Positions 9,385 to 19,755 are shown, counted from the first letter of the stretch. The stretch is 64,000 nucleotides of DNA from CBDIHH01 sp965279095 (GCA_965279095.1 CBDIHH010000005.1:558001-622000), one strand, 5' to 3'. The notes: generated by a model not told the origin, from the sequence alone. Translations and numbers: made by a program.

Positions 9385-10017
9385 TCAGGTCGCCGGCGCT
9401 TCCTCGTTGGCGTCGCGCTTCTCATAGACGTGATCGACGATGCCCCAGTCGCGGGCCTCCTCGGAGGTCATGAAGTGGTCGCGGTCGAGGATGCGCTCGA
9501 CCTCTTCCACCGGCTGGCCGGTGTGCTTGGCGTAGATTTCGTTCAGGCGGCGCTTGGTCTTGATGATGTCGGCGGCGTGCCGCTCGATGTCCGACGCCTG
9601 GCCCGAGAAGCCGCCCGAGGGCTGGTGCAGCATGATGCGGGCGTTGGGCAGGGCGATGCGGGCGCCCTTCTCCCCGGCCATCAGCAGGAACGACCCCATC
9701 GAGGCGGCCATGCCCATGCAGACGGTCGACACCGGGCTGCGGATGTATTGCATGGTGTCGTAGATCGCGAGGCCGGAGGTGACGACCCCGCCCGGCGAGT
9801 TGATATACATCCACAGCTCCTTCTTCGGGCTCTCCGATTCCAGGTGCAGCAGCTGGGCGCACACCAGGGCCGAGGTGCCGTCGTCGATCGGGCCGTTGAG
9901 GAAGATGATCCGCTCCTTGAGGAGCCGGGAGAAGATGTCGAAGGACCGCTCGCCGCGGCTGGTCTGCTCGATGACCATCGGCACCAGGTTGAGCATGGTC
10001 GTTTGCGGGTCGCGCAT
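9385..10017 (-). CDS. clpP: ATP-dependent Clp protease proteolytic subunit ClpP
   Basis: 210 residues from the chosen start. The catalytic triad is visible: Ser in MGMAASMGSFL, His in ARIMLHQPSGG, Asp in the RDHFMTSEEARDWG region. ClpP forms the barrel-shaped 14-mer that degrades substrates delivered by ClpX or ClpA. An in-frame ATG 45 bases upstream would add MGSPLHHESPRTGPF, which has no counterpart in the family; MRDPQTTMLNLVPMVIEQTS matches typical alphaproteobacterial N-termini, so the downstream start at 10017 is preferred, although its Shine-Dalgarno is weak. No clpX directly downstream; a palindromic repeat and cicA lie there instead. Confidence 0.95.
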   Translation of the reverse strand: MRDPQTTMLNLVPMVIEQTSRGERSFDIFSRLLKERIIFLNGPIDDGTSALVCAQLLHLESESPKKELWMYINSPGGVVTSGLAIYDTMQYIRSPVSTVCMGMAASMGSFLLMAGEKGARIALPNARIMLHQPSGGFSGQASDIERHAADIIKTKRRLNEIYAKHTGQPVEEVERILDRDHFMTSEEARDWGIVDHVYEKRDANEEAPAT

Positions 10018-10111
10018 GAAGGGGCCTGTTCTGGGTGATTCGTGGTGGAGAGGACTCCCCACCCGTTCGTCTTGATATCGCGTTACCGGGGGGGATGCGC
10101 AAGGCGCCCCC

Positions 10112-11977
10112 CTACCCCGCCCCCAGGCCCACGGCGATGCGATAGGTGATGAAGCTCGCCAGATAGGCCAGGGCGAACATGTAGGCGAACATGATCACCG
10201 GCCACTTCCAGTGGTTGGTCTCGCGCTTGACCACCATCAGGGTGGGCGCGCACTGGGGCGCGAACACATACCAGGCCAGGAACGACAGGCCGGTGGCCAC
10301 CGACCAGTGGTGGGCCAGGGTGGTGATCAGGGCGCCGGGGGCGGCGTCGGCGTTGGAGACGGCGTAGACCGTGCCCAGGGCGCCCACCGCCACCTCGCGC
10401 GCCGCCATCCCGGGGATCAGGGCCACCGACATCTGCCAGTTGAAGCCGATGGGCCGCAACAGGGGCTCGATGGCGTGGCCGATCATGCCGGCGAAGCTGT
10501 AGTCGATGGCCGGGCCCGCGGCCCCGACCGGGGCGTAGGGGAAGGTCGACAGGAACCAGATCAGCACCATCATCGCCAGGATGTTGGTGCCGGCCCGCTT
10601 GAGGAAGATCTGCGCCCGCAGCAGCAGGTTGAAGGCGACGTTCTTGGGATCCGGCCACTTATAGGTCGGCAGCTCCATCATGAACGGCTCCACCGCCCCG
10701 CGCCAGAAGACGCGGCGGATGACCATCGACACCAGCAGGGCGCTGACGATGCCGCTGACATAGAGGCCGAACATCACCAGCCCCTGCAGGCTGAGCACGC
10801 CCCACACCTGGCGGTTGGGGATGAAGGCGGCGATGATCAGGGTGTAGACGGGGATCCGCGCGGAGCAGGTCATCAGGGGCGCGACCAGGATGGTGGTCAG
10901 CCGGTCGCGGCGGCTGTCGATGACCCGCGCCGCCATGATTCCCGGAATGGCGCAGGCGAAGCTGGACAGCAGCGGGATGAAGGCGCGGCCGTGCAGGCCG
11001 GCCCCGCCCATGATCTTGTCCATCAGGAAGGCGGCCCGGGCCATGTAGCCCAGGTCCTCCAGCAGGATGATGAAGAAGAACAGCACCAGGATCTGCGGCA
11101 GGAACACCAGAACGCTGCCGACGCCCGAGATAAGTCCGTCGGCGACGAAGCTGCGCAGCAGCCCCTCAGGGAGGATCTGAGCAACGAGGCCGCCAAGGGC
11201 CGAGAAGCCCCCCTCGATCACATCCATGGCCGGGGTCGCCCAGCTGAACACCGCCTGGAACATCAGGAACAGGATGCTGAGCAGGATCACCATCCCGGCC
11301 ACCGGATGCAGCAGCACCGCGTCGATCCGCCCCGTCCAGGTATCGGGACGCTCGGCCGGCCGCACGCACAGCTTGAGGATCCGCTCGGCCTCGCGATGGG
11401 CGGCGCGAAGCTGCGCCGCCGAGGGCTCGCTCCAGCTGTTGTCCGCGCCGGCGCCCGGCTCCATGGCGTCCACGGCGGCCACCAGCTCATCGATGCCGCG
11501 CTTCCGGGTGGCCACGGTGGTGACGATGGGCACGCCCAGTTCCCGCGACAGGCGGTCGATGTCGATCCGCAGCCCCTGGCGCTGGGCGATGTCGTACATG
11601 TTGAGGGCCAGGACGATGGGCCGGCCGACCTGCTTCATCTCCAGCACCAGCCGCAGCACCAGACGCATGTTGGTGGCGTCGGCCACGCAGATGACCACGT
11701 CCGGGGGAACCTCTCCCACCAGATGGCCCAGCACGGCGTCGCGGGTAACCTCCTCGTCGGGGCTGCGGGCGCGCAGGGAATAGGTGCCCGGCAGGTCGAG
11801 GATGTTCATGGTCCGGCCGGTGGCCGTGGTCAGATGGCCTTCCTTGCGCTCGACGGTCACCCCCGCATAGTTGGCGACCTTCTGGCGGCTGCCGGTGAGC
11901 GCGTTGAACAGGGCGGTCTTGCCGGAGTTCGGGTTGCCGACGAGGGCGACCCGCACGGGCCGGACGATGGCGTCCAT
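10112..11977 (-). CDS. feoB: Fe(2+) transporter, GTPase-coupled permease FeoB
   Basis: About 621 residues, shorter than the 770-residue enterobacterial form but normal for alphaproteobacteria. The N-terminal G domain has G1 GNPNSGKTALFN and G3 DLPGTYSL; the C-terminal part has two Gate motifs and about eight membrane segments, including LVFLPQILVLFFFIILLEDL. It imports ferrous iron across the inner membrane. The ATG at 11977 overlaps the feoA stop by one base (TGATG); an adjacent GTG at 11980 gives a 4-base overlap. Either implies translational coupling. No feoC follows. A Fur-type palindrome upstream of feoA probably controls both genes. Confidence 0.96.
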   Translation of the reverse strand: MDAIVRPVRVALVGNPNSGKTALFNALTGSRQKVANYAGVTVERKEGHLTTATGRTMNILDLPGTYSLRARSPDEEVTRDAVLGHLVGEVPPDVVICVADATNMRLVLRLVLEMKQVGRPIVLALNMYDIAQRQGLRIDIDRLSRELGVPIVTTVATRKRGIDELVAAVDAMEPGAGADNSWSEPSAAQLRAAHREAERILKLCVRPAERPDTWTGRIDAVLLHPVAGMVILLSILFLMFQAVFSWATPAMDVIEGGFSALGGLVAQILPEGLLRSFVADGLISGVGSVLVFLPQILVLFFFIILLEDLGYMARAAFLMDKIMGGAGLHGRAFIPLLSSFACAIPGIMAARVIDSRRDRLTTILVAPLMTCSARIPVYTLIIAAFIPNRQVWGVLSLQGLVMFGLYVSGIVSALLVSMVIRRVFWRGAVEPFMMELPTYKWPDPKNVAFNLLLRAQIFLKRAGTNILAMMVLIWFLSTFPYAPVGAAGPAIDYSFAGMIGHAIEPLLRPIGFNWQMSVALIPGMAAREVAVGALGTVYAVSNADAAPGALITTLAHHWSVATGLSFLAWYVFAPQCAPTLMVVKRETNHWKWPVIMFAYMFALAYLASFITYRIAVGLGAG

Positions 11978-12306
11978 CACCCGCGCCTGCCGGTCCGCCG
12001 CACCATGATGCTGGCGGCCTCGCGACGGCGGAGGGCCACGCGCATGTCGTCCAGGCGCACCGCGATGGGGTCGCGGCCGATCATGCCCTCGTGGAGAAGC
12101 TCGATGTGGGCGCCCTCGACGAAGCCCAGCTCCAGGAGCCGGCGCTCCAGCTCGCCCTCGCCCAGGGCCGAGCCGATGCGCGCTTCCTCGGCGATGCCGA
12201 TGATCACGCCCCGGTCGCCCTTGCCGAAATCGCTGAGGGGCACGACGGCGCCCTCGGTCGGCGCGGGCGCGACGGGCGGGGAAATCAGCACTTCGGCCTG
12301 AGACAT
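11977..12306 (-). CDS. feoA: ferrous iron transport protein FeoA
   Basis: 109 residues: a disordered Pro/Ala-rich N-terminal 20 residues, then an SH3-like FeoA domain (GDRGVIIGI near residue 30, LERRLLELGFVEGAHIELLHEG, RDPIAVRLDDMRVALRRREA). FeoA is a small cytosolic partner that supports FeoB iron import. It overlaps the start of feoB. Twenty bases upstream of the ATG lies a near-perfect palindrome suited to a Fur-family repressor. Confidence 0.93.
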   Translation of the reverse strand: MSQAEVLISPPVAPAPTEGAVVPLSDFGKGDRGVIIGIAEEARIGSALGEGELERRLLELGFVEGAHIELLHEGMIGRDPIAVRLDDMRVALRRREAASIMVRRTGRRG

Positions 12307-12324
12307 GAGCGCACCGGAAACTTG

Positions 12325-12347
12325 TTGCGACTGATTATCAGGTTCAA
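12325..12347 (-). promoter_or_regulatory. Fur/Irr-type operator upstream of feoAB
   Basis: CTGATTATCAG (12331-12341) is a perfect 11-base palindrome around a central T, flanked symmetrically by TTG at 12325 and CAA ending at 12347. AT-rich GATNATC cores of this type occur in Fur boxes. It stands out in a GC-rich background and sits in the leader or promoter of a ferrous iron operon. Binding is inferred, not shown. Confidence 0.5.
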
Positions 12348-12387
12348 GTCACGGTGTCGATGCGGCCCTTGACCGCCGACGGCCGCG

Positions 12388-13926
12388 TTATTCCGCTTCG
12401 GGTTTGGGCGCCTTCGCCTTGGGGGGAGCCTTGGGCTTGGGGGCGCTCTTGGCGGCCTTGGGTTCGGCGTCCGCCATGGGCTCGGCGGCCTCGACCTCGG
12501 GGTCGTCCTGGGCCTTGGCCTTCTTGGCCTTGGGCGCCGCCTTCTTGGCCGGCTTGGCCTCGGCGTCGCCGTAAGCCTCGGGCAGCTCGTCCTCGGCCAG
12601 CAATTCTTCCTTCGACACGGACCTGTCCTCGACGGTGGCCATGCTGAAGATCAGGTCGACGACCTTGTCCTCATAGATGGGCGCGCGAAGCTGGGCCTGG
12701 GCCTGGGGGTTGTTGCGGAAGTAGTCGAAGATCTGCTGCGCCTGGTCGCCGTAGCGCATGGCCTCCATGCGGGCCGCCTGGGTCATCTCCTGGTCGGTCA
12801 CCTCGACGTTGTTCTCGCGGCCGATCTCGGCCAGCACCAGGCCCAGGCGCACGCGGCGCTCGGCGATGCGGCGATATTCCCCCTTCAGCTGGTCGTCGGT
12901 CTTGCCGGCGTCCTCGGGAGGCAGGCCGTCCTTGGCCTTGTCGGCCTGGACCTGCTGCCAGATCACGTCGAACTCGGCGTCGACCATGCGCGGCGGCAGG
13001 GGGAAGTCGTGCTTGGTGTCCAGCACGTCGAGCAGCTGGCGCTTCAGCTTGAAGCGGGACTGCTGGCGATAGCGGCCCTCGATCTGCTCGCGCACCGCGG
13101 CCCGCACGGCGGCCAGGTCCTTCAGACCCAACTTCTCGGCGAAGGCGTCGTCGATCGCGCTCTCCTGCGGAGCGCGGATCTCCTTCACCGTGGTCTCGAA
13201 CTCGGCGTCCTTACCCTTGAGGGCGTCGGCCTGGTAGTCCTCGGGGAAGGTCACCTTGATGGTGACGACCTCGCCGACGGCGGCGCCGATGAGCTGCTCC
13301 TCGAAGCCGGGGATATACTGGTTCGCGCCGACGGTGATCTGGGCGTCGGTGGCCGCGCCGCCGGCGAAGGCCTCGCCGTCGATGCGGCCGAGGAAGTCGG
13401 CGACGACCAGGTCGCCGGACTCCACCTTGGCGCCGGCGTCGGCCTTGGCCTCATAGGTGCGGTTCTGCTGGGCGAGCTCGGCCAGGGCCTCGTCGACCTC
13501 GTCCTCCGCCGGGGTGAAGACCGGGCGGGTCAGGGCGATGTCCTTGCCGCTGACCGGCTTGAAGTCCGGCATCACCTCGATCTGCAGCTCGTAGGACAGG
13601 TCCTGCTCGCCGGCCATGACCTTGTCCATGTCCGATTCCAGCTTGAAGTCGGGCTGGGTGGCGGGACGCAGCTTGTTGTCGGCCAGGGTCTGCTGGGTGG
13701 TCTCGTCCAGCGCCTGCTGGATCACCTCGCCCATCAGCGACTTGCCGTAGATGCGCTTGACGTGGCCCGCGGGCACCTTGCCGGGGCGGAAGCCCTTCAG
13801 GTTCATCTGCGGGGCGACCTCGGCGATGCGCGCCGCGAGGCGGTCGGACAGGTCCTTGGCGGGGATGGTCACGCCATAGACGCGGCTGAGGCCTTCGCCG
13901 GACTTCTCAACGATTTGCTTGGACAT
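12388..13926 (-). CDS. tig: trigger factor (ribosome-associated chaperone, peptidyl-prolyl isomerase)
   Basis: 512 residues. N-terminal ribosome-binding domain with the signature GFRPGKVPAGHVKRIYG near residue 45, then an FKBP-type PPIase domain (GDLVVADFLGRIDGE near 160) and a helical C-terminal domain. The last 75 or so residues form an unusual low-complexity tail rich in Lys, Ala, Pro and acidic residues, beyond the ordinary C-terminal arm. The start at 13926 (MSKQIVEKSGEGLSR) has GGAA 6 bases upstream and matches the family; an ATG two codons upstream and a longer extension to 14019 are also open. It binds nascent chains at the ribosome exit. Lies upstream of feoAB and is not obviously in one operon with it. 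Confidence 0.95.
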   Translation of the reverse strand: MSKQIVEKSGEGLSRVYGVTIPAKDLSDRLAARIAEVAPQMNLKGFRPGKVPAGHVKRIYGKSLMGEVIQQALDETTQQTLADNKLRPATQPDFKLESDMDKVMAGEQDLSYELQIEVMPDFKPVSGKDIALTRPVFTPAEDEVDEALAELAQQNRTYEAKADAGAKVESGDLVVADFLGRIDGEAFAGGAATDAQITVGANQYIPGFEEQLIGAAVGEVVTIKVTFPEDYQADALKGKDAEFETTVKEIRAPQESAIDDAFAEKLGLKDLAAVRAAVREQIEGRYRQQSRFKLKRQLLDVLDTKHDFPLPPRMVDAEFDVIWQQVQADKAKDGLPPEDAGKTDDQLKGEYRRIAERRVRLGLVLAEIGRENNVEVTDQEMTQAARMEAMRYGDQAQQIFDYFRNNPQAQAQLRAPIYEDKVVDLIFSMATVEDRSVSKEELLAEDELPEAYGDAEAKPAKKAAPKAKKAKAQDDPEVEAAEPMADAEPKAAKSAPKPKAPPKAKAPKPEAE

Positions 13927-14133
13927 ATTCATTTCCGGACGAGCCAGGCTACCCGCCTTTTCCGTCCGCCTTTGACCGCAAAACATGGACGCCGCCCTAG
14001 GCAAATGTCGCGTAGACACTACTGGGGCGGCGCAGGAAGCCGCCCTTATGTCACGACGGAGCGACAGGTCAACGGTCGGCGGCCGGTTCAGGTTGGCGGG
14101 GGCGCCCTTCTGGGCTAAGCCCTCCGGCGGAAC

Positions 14134-14218
14134 GCGGATGTGGCGGAACTGGTAGACGCACTGGATTTAGGTTCCAGCGCCGCAAGGCGTGGAGGTTCGA
14201 GTCCTCTCATCCGCACCA
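14134..14218 (+). tRNA. tRNA-Leu (anticodon UAG)
   Basis: 85-nt class II tRNA with acceptor stem GCGGATG/CATCCGC, anticodon stem CTGGA/TCCAG around loop TTTAGGT (anticodon TAG), a short variable arm GCGCCGCAAGGCGT, T arm with GGTTCGAGTCC, discriminator A and encoded CCA. Confidence 0.96.
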
Positions 14219-14230
14219 CCGCTCCCGCCG

Positions 14231-14827
14231 TCAGCCCAGGTTGTGTCCCGGGCGGGCGGCGCAGCGGGACATCCAGGCGACCACATTGGGATAGGCGGAC
14301 AGGTCGATGCCGGCCATCAGCGCCGGCTCCGCCGCCGAACAGACGTTGAGGTCCGCGATCGTGAAGCGGTCGCCGATCAGGTAGTCGCGGCCCTCGAGCG
14401 CCTCGTTCAGCACCTTCAGGGGCGCCTGGCTGGCGGCCTCGGCCTTGTCGGCCTTGTCCAGATCACGCTTGTCCTCGGGGCGGAACACCCGCTCCAGCCA
14501 GGCGGTGACGAAGTGACCCTCGATCTCGTTCACCGACCACAGCGTCCACTGGAACACCCGCGCCTCGTCGGCCGGGTCGGACGGATAGAGGGAGCCCAGG
14601 GCGTAGGTCTTGGCCAGGTAAAGGTTGATGGCCATGGATTCGAACATCACCAGTTCGCCGTCCTGGATGGCGGGGAAGCGGCCGTTGGGGTTGATGCGGC
14701 GGTATTCGCCGTCCTTGGCGGCGGCGTCGACGCCGACCATCTCATAGGGGACGCCGGCCTCGTTGGCCGCCCACATCACGCGGCTCGCCCGCGACCGCGC
14801 CGAACCGAAGATCTTCAAGGTGGCCAT
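14231..14827 (-). CDS. glutathione S-transferase family protein
   Basis: 198 residues with the two-domain GST layout. The N-terminal thioredoxin-like domain has MATLKIFGSARSRASRVMW with a Ser/Arg cluster at the active-site position, the cis-Pro segment GRFPAIQDG, and FESMAINLYLAK (Glu-Ser of the glutathione site). The C-terminal helical domain includes YLIGDRFTIADLNV, the N-capping box motif. It probably conjugates glutathione to, or reduces, small electrophiles; the substrate is unknown. It ends convergent to the tRNA-Leu gene and shares no operon with nnr, 66 bases upstream. Confidence 0.85.
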   Translation of the reverse strand: MATLKIFGSARSRASRVMWAANEAGVPYEMVGVDAAAKDGEYRRINPNGRFPAIQDGELVMFESMAINLYLAKTYALGSLYPSDPADEARVFQWTLWSVNEIEGHFVTAWLERVFRPEDKRDLDKADKAEAASQAPLKVLNEALEGRDYLIGDRFTIADLNVCSAAEPALMAGIDLSAYPNVVAWMSRCAARPGHNLG

Positions 14828-14893
14828 GTCGCGCTCCCCGCCCTGCCCCGTGCCTGGGGCGCGGCGGCATATAGCGGGCGCCGGGCGCGGCTT

Positions 14894-16357
14894 TCAATCG
14901 CCGCGATGCAGACGCCGCAGAACCTGCGGCGCAAGCCCGGGCAGATCCTCCGAGATCAGCCCCGGCCCGAAGGCCGCCGCGGCCTCGGCGTGGATCCAGG
15001 CGCCGGCGCAGGCGGCCTCGAAGCTGTCCATGCCCTGGGCGATCAGGCCGCCGATGAACCCGGCCAGCACGTCCCCCGAGCCGGCGGTGGCCAGCCAGGG
15101 CGAGCCGTTGCCATTGACCACGCAGCGGCCGTCGGGGGCGGCGATGACGGTGTCGGACCCTTTCAGGAGCACCACCGAGCCGCTGCGCTGCGACGCCGCC
15201 CTGGCCGCGGTGATCCGTTCGGGACTCTGGCGCAGAAGGCCCGGGAACAGCCGCTCGAACTCACCAGGATGGGGGGTCAGCACGTCATCGCGGTCCAGCA
15301 CCGAGAACAGCTCCTCAGGCTCGTCGCGGAAGACGGTCAGGGCGTCGGCGTCGATGACCAGGGCCGCTCCGGTGCGGGCCAGGGCGAACAGGTTGGAGAC
15401 GGTCGACTCGTCCACCCCCGCCGCCGGGCCAATGACGGCCGCGTCGCTCTGGGCGGCCAGGGTCTCCAGCTCGAGGTCGGTCTCGAAGGGGCGAACCATC
15501 ACCGCCTCGAGGTGGGCGGCGTTGGCGGCCAGGGCGTCGGGCGGCGACAGCACGGTGACCAGGCCCGCGCCGATGCGAAGGCCCGCCCGCGCCGCCAGAC
15601 GGGCGGCGCCGGTCATCCACGGCCCCCCGGACACCACCACCAGCCGCCCGCGCGCGTGCTTGTGCGACGCCGCGCCCGGCCAGGACAGGCGAGCGCGCCA
15701 CAGGTCGGGCCCGTTCTCCATCAAGGTCGCCGCCTCGGGGGCGCCCAGGCCGATATCGGCGACGATGATGTCGCCGCACAGGTCGCGGCCCGGCATCAGC
15801 ACATGGGCCGGCTTCTTGCGATGAAAGGTCACCGTCAGGGCGCAGGCCGCGGCGTGCCCCAAGGGCATGCCGGTGTCCCCGGCCAGGCCCGACGGCAGGT
15901 CGACGGCGACGATGGGCGCGCCGGAGCGTTCCGCCGCCCGCAGCACCGACTGCACCGCGGCGTCCAGGGGCCGGTCCAGGCCCGCGCCGTAGAGGGCGTC
16001 GACCACCAGGACCTCGGGCCCGAACTGGGCGCCCGCCAGGGGCGCCACCGGCCCGCTCCACCCCGCCCGGGCCAAAGCCGCGTCGCCGCTCCATCCCGAC
16101 GGCGGCTCAGCGGCGGCCACGGTCACCGGCCAGCCGGCGGCGGCCAGCACGGCGGCCGCCACCAAGCCGTCGCCGCCGTTGGCCCCCGGTCCGCACAGGA
16201 CGATCACCGGTCGGGCGGTCCAGCGCGCCAGGATGGCCGACGCCACCGCCCCGCCGGCGCGCTGCATCAGGACCGCGCCAGGCACGCCCGAGGCGATGGC
16301 CGCGGCGTCGGCGGCGCGGATCTGCGCGACGGTCAGGACTTCGGATCCGGTCGGCAT
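14894..16357 (-). CDS. nnr: bifunctional NAD(P)HX epimerase / ADP-dependent NAD(P)H-hydrate dehydratase
   Basis: 487 residues in a fusion of two repair enzymes. The N-terminal YjeF_N domain (about 1-210) holds GPGANGGDGLVAAAVL and DALYGAGLDRPL, the epimerase site. The C-terminal carbohydrate-kinase-like domain (about 220-487) holds VVSGGPWMTGAARLAA, a TPHPGEFERL motif and the ATGGSGDVLAGFIGG-type loop (here ATAGSGDVLAGFIGG). Together they repair hydrated NADH and NADPH. The start at 16357 (MPTGSEVLTVAQIRAADA) has AGGA 7 bases upstream; an open extension of 31 codons upstream has no family counterpart. It faces away from the glnBA operon, leaving a 420-base divergent gap. Confidence 0.93.
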   Translation of the reverse strand: MPTGSEVLTVAQIRAADAAAIASGVPGAVLMQRAGGAVASAILARWTARPVIVLCGPGANGGDGLVAAAVLAAAGWPVTVAAAEPPSGWSGDAALARAGWSGPVAPLAGAQFGPEVLVVDALYGAGLDRPLDAAVQSVLRAAERSGAPIVAVDLPSGLAGDTGMPLGHAAACALTVTFHRKKPAHVLMPGRDLCGDIIVADIGLGAPEAATLMENGPDLWRARLSWPGAASHKHARGRLVVVSGGPWMTGAARLAARAGLRIGAGLVTVLSPPDALAANAAHLEAVMVRPFETDLELETLAAQSDAAVIGPAAGVDESTVSNLFALARTGAALVIDADALTVFRDEPEELFSVLDRDDVLTPHPGEFERLFPGLLRQSPERITAARAASQRSGSVVLLKGSDTVIAAPDGRCVVNGNGSPWLATAGSGDVLAGFIGGLIAQGMDSFEAACAGAWIHAEAAAAFGPGLISEDLPGLAPQVLRRLHRGD

Positions 16358-16718
16358 GGACGTTCCTGTGAGAGCCGGGCGAAACTTCGCTGGCGGCGCG
16401 GCGCACGGCAAGCGGCATTCTGGGGCGACCCATCGGCGGATTCGCCGCAAGTTTCAGCATTCATCGGTGCAATGCGCGCCCAGCCGATTCGGCGATATGC
16501 GCAGCGGGACCTCATCCGCGCGCCTTATCCCCGCCGGTCAGGGCGCCGCACGGGCCACAGGCGGGCGGTCAGTCGCGGCGAGGCCTGAAAATGGCCAGGA
16601 GCGGGCCAAAACCGCGGCGCCTGCATAAGCGGCGCCTGGCGCTCAAGACTTGGGCAAGGCTGCGCCACGGGGCGGGGCGGCCGACATCCCCCTCCCCGCC
16701 CCCTTGCGGGGTCCGGTC

Positions 16719-16734
16719 GGGCGTGTTCCTTGCC
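16719..16734 (+). promoter_or_regulatory. sigma54-like promoter of glnBA
   Basis: GGGCGTGTTCCTTGCC has the -24 GG (16720-16721) and -12 GC (16732-16733) exactly 10 bases apart, with GGC and TTGC preserved relative to TGGCACG-N4-TTGCA. It ends 43 bases before the glnB ATG, a suitable leader length. sigma54 and NtrC control of glnBA is well known in Proteobacteria. In this GC-rich sequence a chance match is possible. The remainder of the gap 16358-16777 shows no gene; I see no convincing NtrC site. Confidence 0.42.
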
Positions 16735-16777
16735 GCTGACGGCGGGGCGGCCCCCGCTCGCGCCGGGTCAAGGGTCG

Positions 16778-17116
16778 ATGAAGAAGATCGAAGCGATCAT
16801 CAAGCCGTTCAAGCTGGACGAGGTGAAGGAAGCCCTTCAGGAACTCGGCATCCAGGGCATGACGGTGCTCGAGGCCAAGGGCTTCGGGCGCCAGAAGGGC
16901 CAGACCGAGCTTTACCGGGGCGCCGAATACGTCGTCGACTTCCTGCCCAAGATCAAGATCGAGGTCGTCGTCGGCGACGACCAGCTCCAGCCCGCCCTGG
17001 ACGCGATCCAGGGCGCCGCCCGCACCGGCCGCATCGGCGACGGCAAGATCTTCGTCACCGAGATCCTCGACGTCGTCCGCATCCGCACCGGCGAAAACGG
17101 CGCCTTGGCCGTCTAG
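16778..17116 (+). CDS. glnB: nitrogen regulatory protein P-II
   Basis: 112 residues, standard PII length. Begins MKKIEAIIKPFKLDEVKEAL. The T-loop is intact with Tyr51 in YRGAEYVVDF, the site uridylylated by GlnD, and the B- and C-loop signatures TGRIGDGKIFV and IRIRTGE are present. PII senses 2-oxoglutarate, ATP and ADP, and controls glutamine synthetase adenylylation and the NtrB/NtrC system. The ATG at 16778 has AAGGG upstream and matches the universal N-terminus; a 16-codon extension is open but not family-like. Forms an operon with glnA, 39 bases downstream. Confidence 0.97.
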   Translation: MKKIEAIIKPFKLDEVKEALQELGIQGMTVLEAKGFGRQKGQTELYRGAEYVVDFLPKIKIEVVVGDDQLQPALDAIQGAARTGRIGDGKIFVTEILDVVRIRTGENGALAV

Positions 17117-17155
17117 CCGCCTCCAACCTTCACCGTCCAGCCAAACAGGGACCCC

Positions 17156-18568
<1,413 letters not shown>

Positions 18569-18614
18569 AGTCTGCCCCGGCCCAAACCGGGATCCTTTAG
18601 CGACCCTTCCGGAG

Positions 18615-18647
18615 AAGGCCGCAGCTCGCGCTGCGGCCTTTTCTTTT
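18615..18647 (+). terminator. intrinsic terminator of glnBA
   Basis: Perfect 10-bp stem AAGGCCGCAG / CTGCGGCCTT with a 6-base loop, followed by TTTTCTTTT. Located 46 bases after the glnA stop. Confidence 0.92.
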
Positions 18648-18693
18648 GGGTCGATCCGTCGTCAGATGCGGGACGTCCTGGGGGGGAGCTGTG

Positions 18694-19755
18694 ATGGGGC
18701 TGAACCGCTGTCGTCGCGTCGCGGCGCGACTGTTGATCGCCGCCGCGCTGGTGGGGGTTGCGCCGGGGCTGGGGCGGGCGTCACCTGCAGCGCCGGCCGA
18801 GGCGGCGCTGACGCCGGAACAGCAGGCCGAGGTGGCCAAGCTCCGAAAGATTGCCGCCGAGATCAAGCCTCGCCTCGGGGACATGGCCTTGCCGGAGGCC
18901 CAGGCGGTGCTGCGGCTAGGCAAGGACTACTACTACCTCGACGCCGCCGACGCCCGACGGGTGCTGATCGAGGCCTGGGGCAACCCGCCCGATCAGGCCG
19001 ACGGCGTGCTGGGTCTGGTCTTCCCCAAGGACGGCGGCTTCCTGGGAGGGTGGGGCGCGGTCATCACCTATGAGAAGACCGACTTCGTGCCGGACGGAAA
19101 CGCCTCGGACGCCGACTACGACGCGCTGCTGGAGCGTGTGTGGTCCCAGGAAGAGGCGCAGAACAAGGCCCGCGCCGCCGCGGGCTTCCCCACCAGCCAC
19201 CTCGTCGGCTGGGCCCAGCCGCCTCAGTACGACAAGGCCCAGCACTATCTGATCTGGGCGCGGGACATCAAATTCGCCGGCTCTCCGGTCGACACACTCA
19301 ACTACGACCTGCGGATGCTTGGCCGTCGCGGCGTGCTGAGCCTCAATATCGTCGATGGCATGGACAACCTGGACAGGGTCCGCCCCGCCGCCGCCGCCCT
19401 GGCCCGGACCGCGACCTTCAATGCGGGCCAGACCTACGCCGATTTCGACCCGAAGATCGACAAGACGGCGTCCTACGGAGTCGCCGGCCTGGTGGCCGCG
19501 GGCCTCGGGGTCGCCGCGGTGAAGAAGGTGGGGCTGCTGGCCATCCTTCTGGTGGTCCTGAAGAAGGGATTTGTGGTGGTGCTCGCCCTGCTCGCGGGCG
19601 TGGGCAACTGGTTCCGGGGGCTGTTGGGTCGCAAACCGGCCGGCGCAGCCTCGGCAGCCGGCAGCCGGCCCCTGGTCTGGGACCCCGAACCGGAGCCGCC
19701 GACCGCGTCGCCGCCTGCCGAAGCCGCCGATCCGCCCCCGGGAGCGCCGCCCTAG
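18694..19755 (+). CDS. DUF2167 family membrane-anchored protein
   Basis: 353 residues. A signal-like N-terminus (RRVAARLLIAAALVGVAP) precedes an exported domain that resembles DUF2167: DYYYLDAADARRVLIEAWGNPP near residue 75, a GGWGAVITYEK segment, GFPTSHLVGWAQPPQYD and LNYDLRMLGRRGVLSLN. Near the C-terminus lies the family-typical Gly/Ala-rich hydrophobic stretch with VKKVGLLAILLVVLKKG, then a Pro-rich tail. The start at 18694 has a GGGGGGAG Shine-Dalgarno 6 bases upstream. DUF2167 has no established function; members are predicted inner-membrane proteins. It follows the glnBA terminator and is probably its own unit. Confidence 0.8.
   Translation: MGLNRCRRVAARLLIAAALVGVAPGLGRASPAAPAEAALTPEQQAEVAKLRKIAAEIKPRLGDMALPEAQAVLRLGKDYYYLDAADARRVLIEAWGNPPDQADGVLGLVFPKDGGFLGGWGAVITYEKTDFVPDGNASDADYDALLERVWSQEEAQNKARAAAGFPTSHLVGWAQPPQYDKAQHYLIWARDIKFAGSPVDTLNYDLRMLGRRGVLSLNIVDGMDNLDRVRPAAAALARTATFNAGQTYADFDPKIDKTASYGVAGLVAAGLGVAAVKKVGLLAILLVVLKKGFVVVLALLAGVGNWFRGLLGRKPAGAASAAGSRPLVWDPEPEPPTASPPAEAADPPPGAPP

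Noticed and set aside
10211..12301. 696-codon open frame antisense to feoB
   Set aside because: Composition typical of a shadow frame; FeoB on the other strand is clear.
12388..14019. tig extended to 14019
   Set aside because: Upstream 31 residues are not family-like, whereas ATG 13926 has a good GGAA site.
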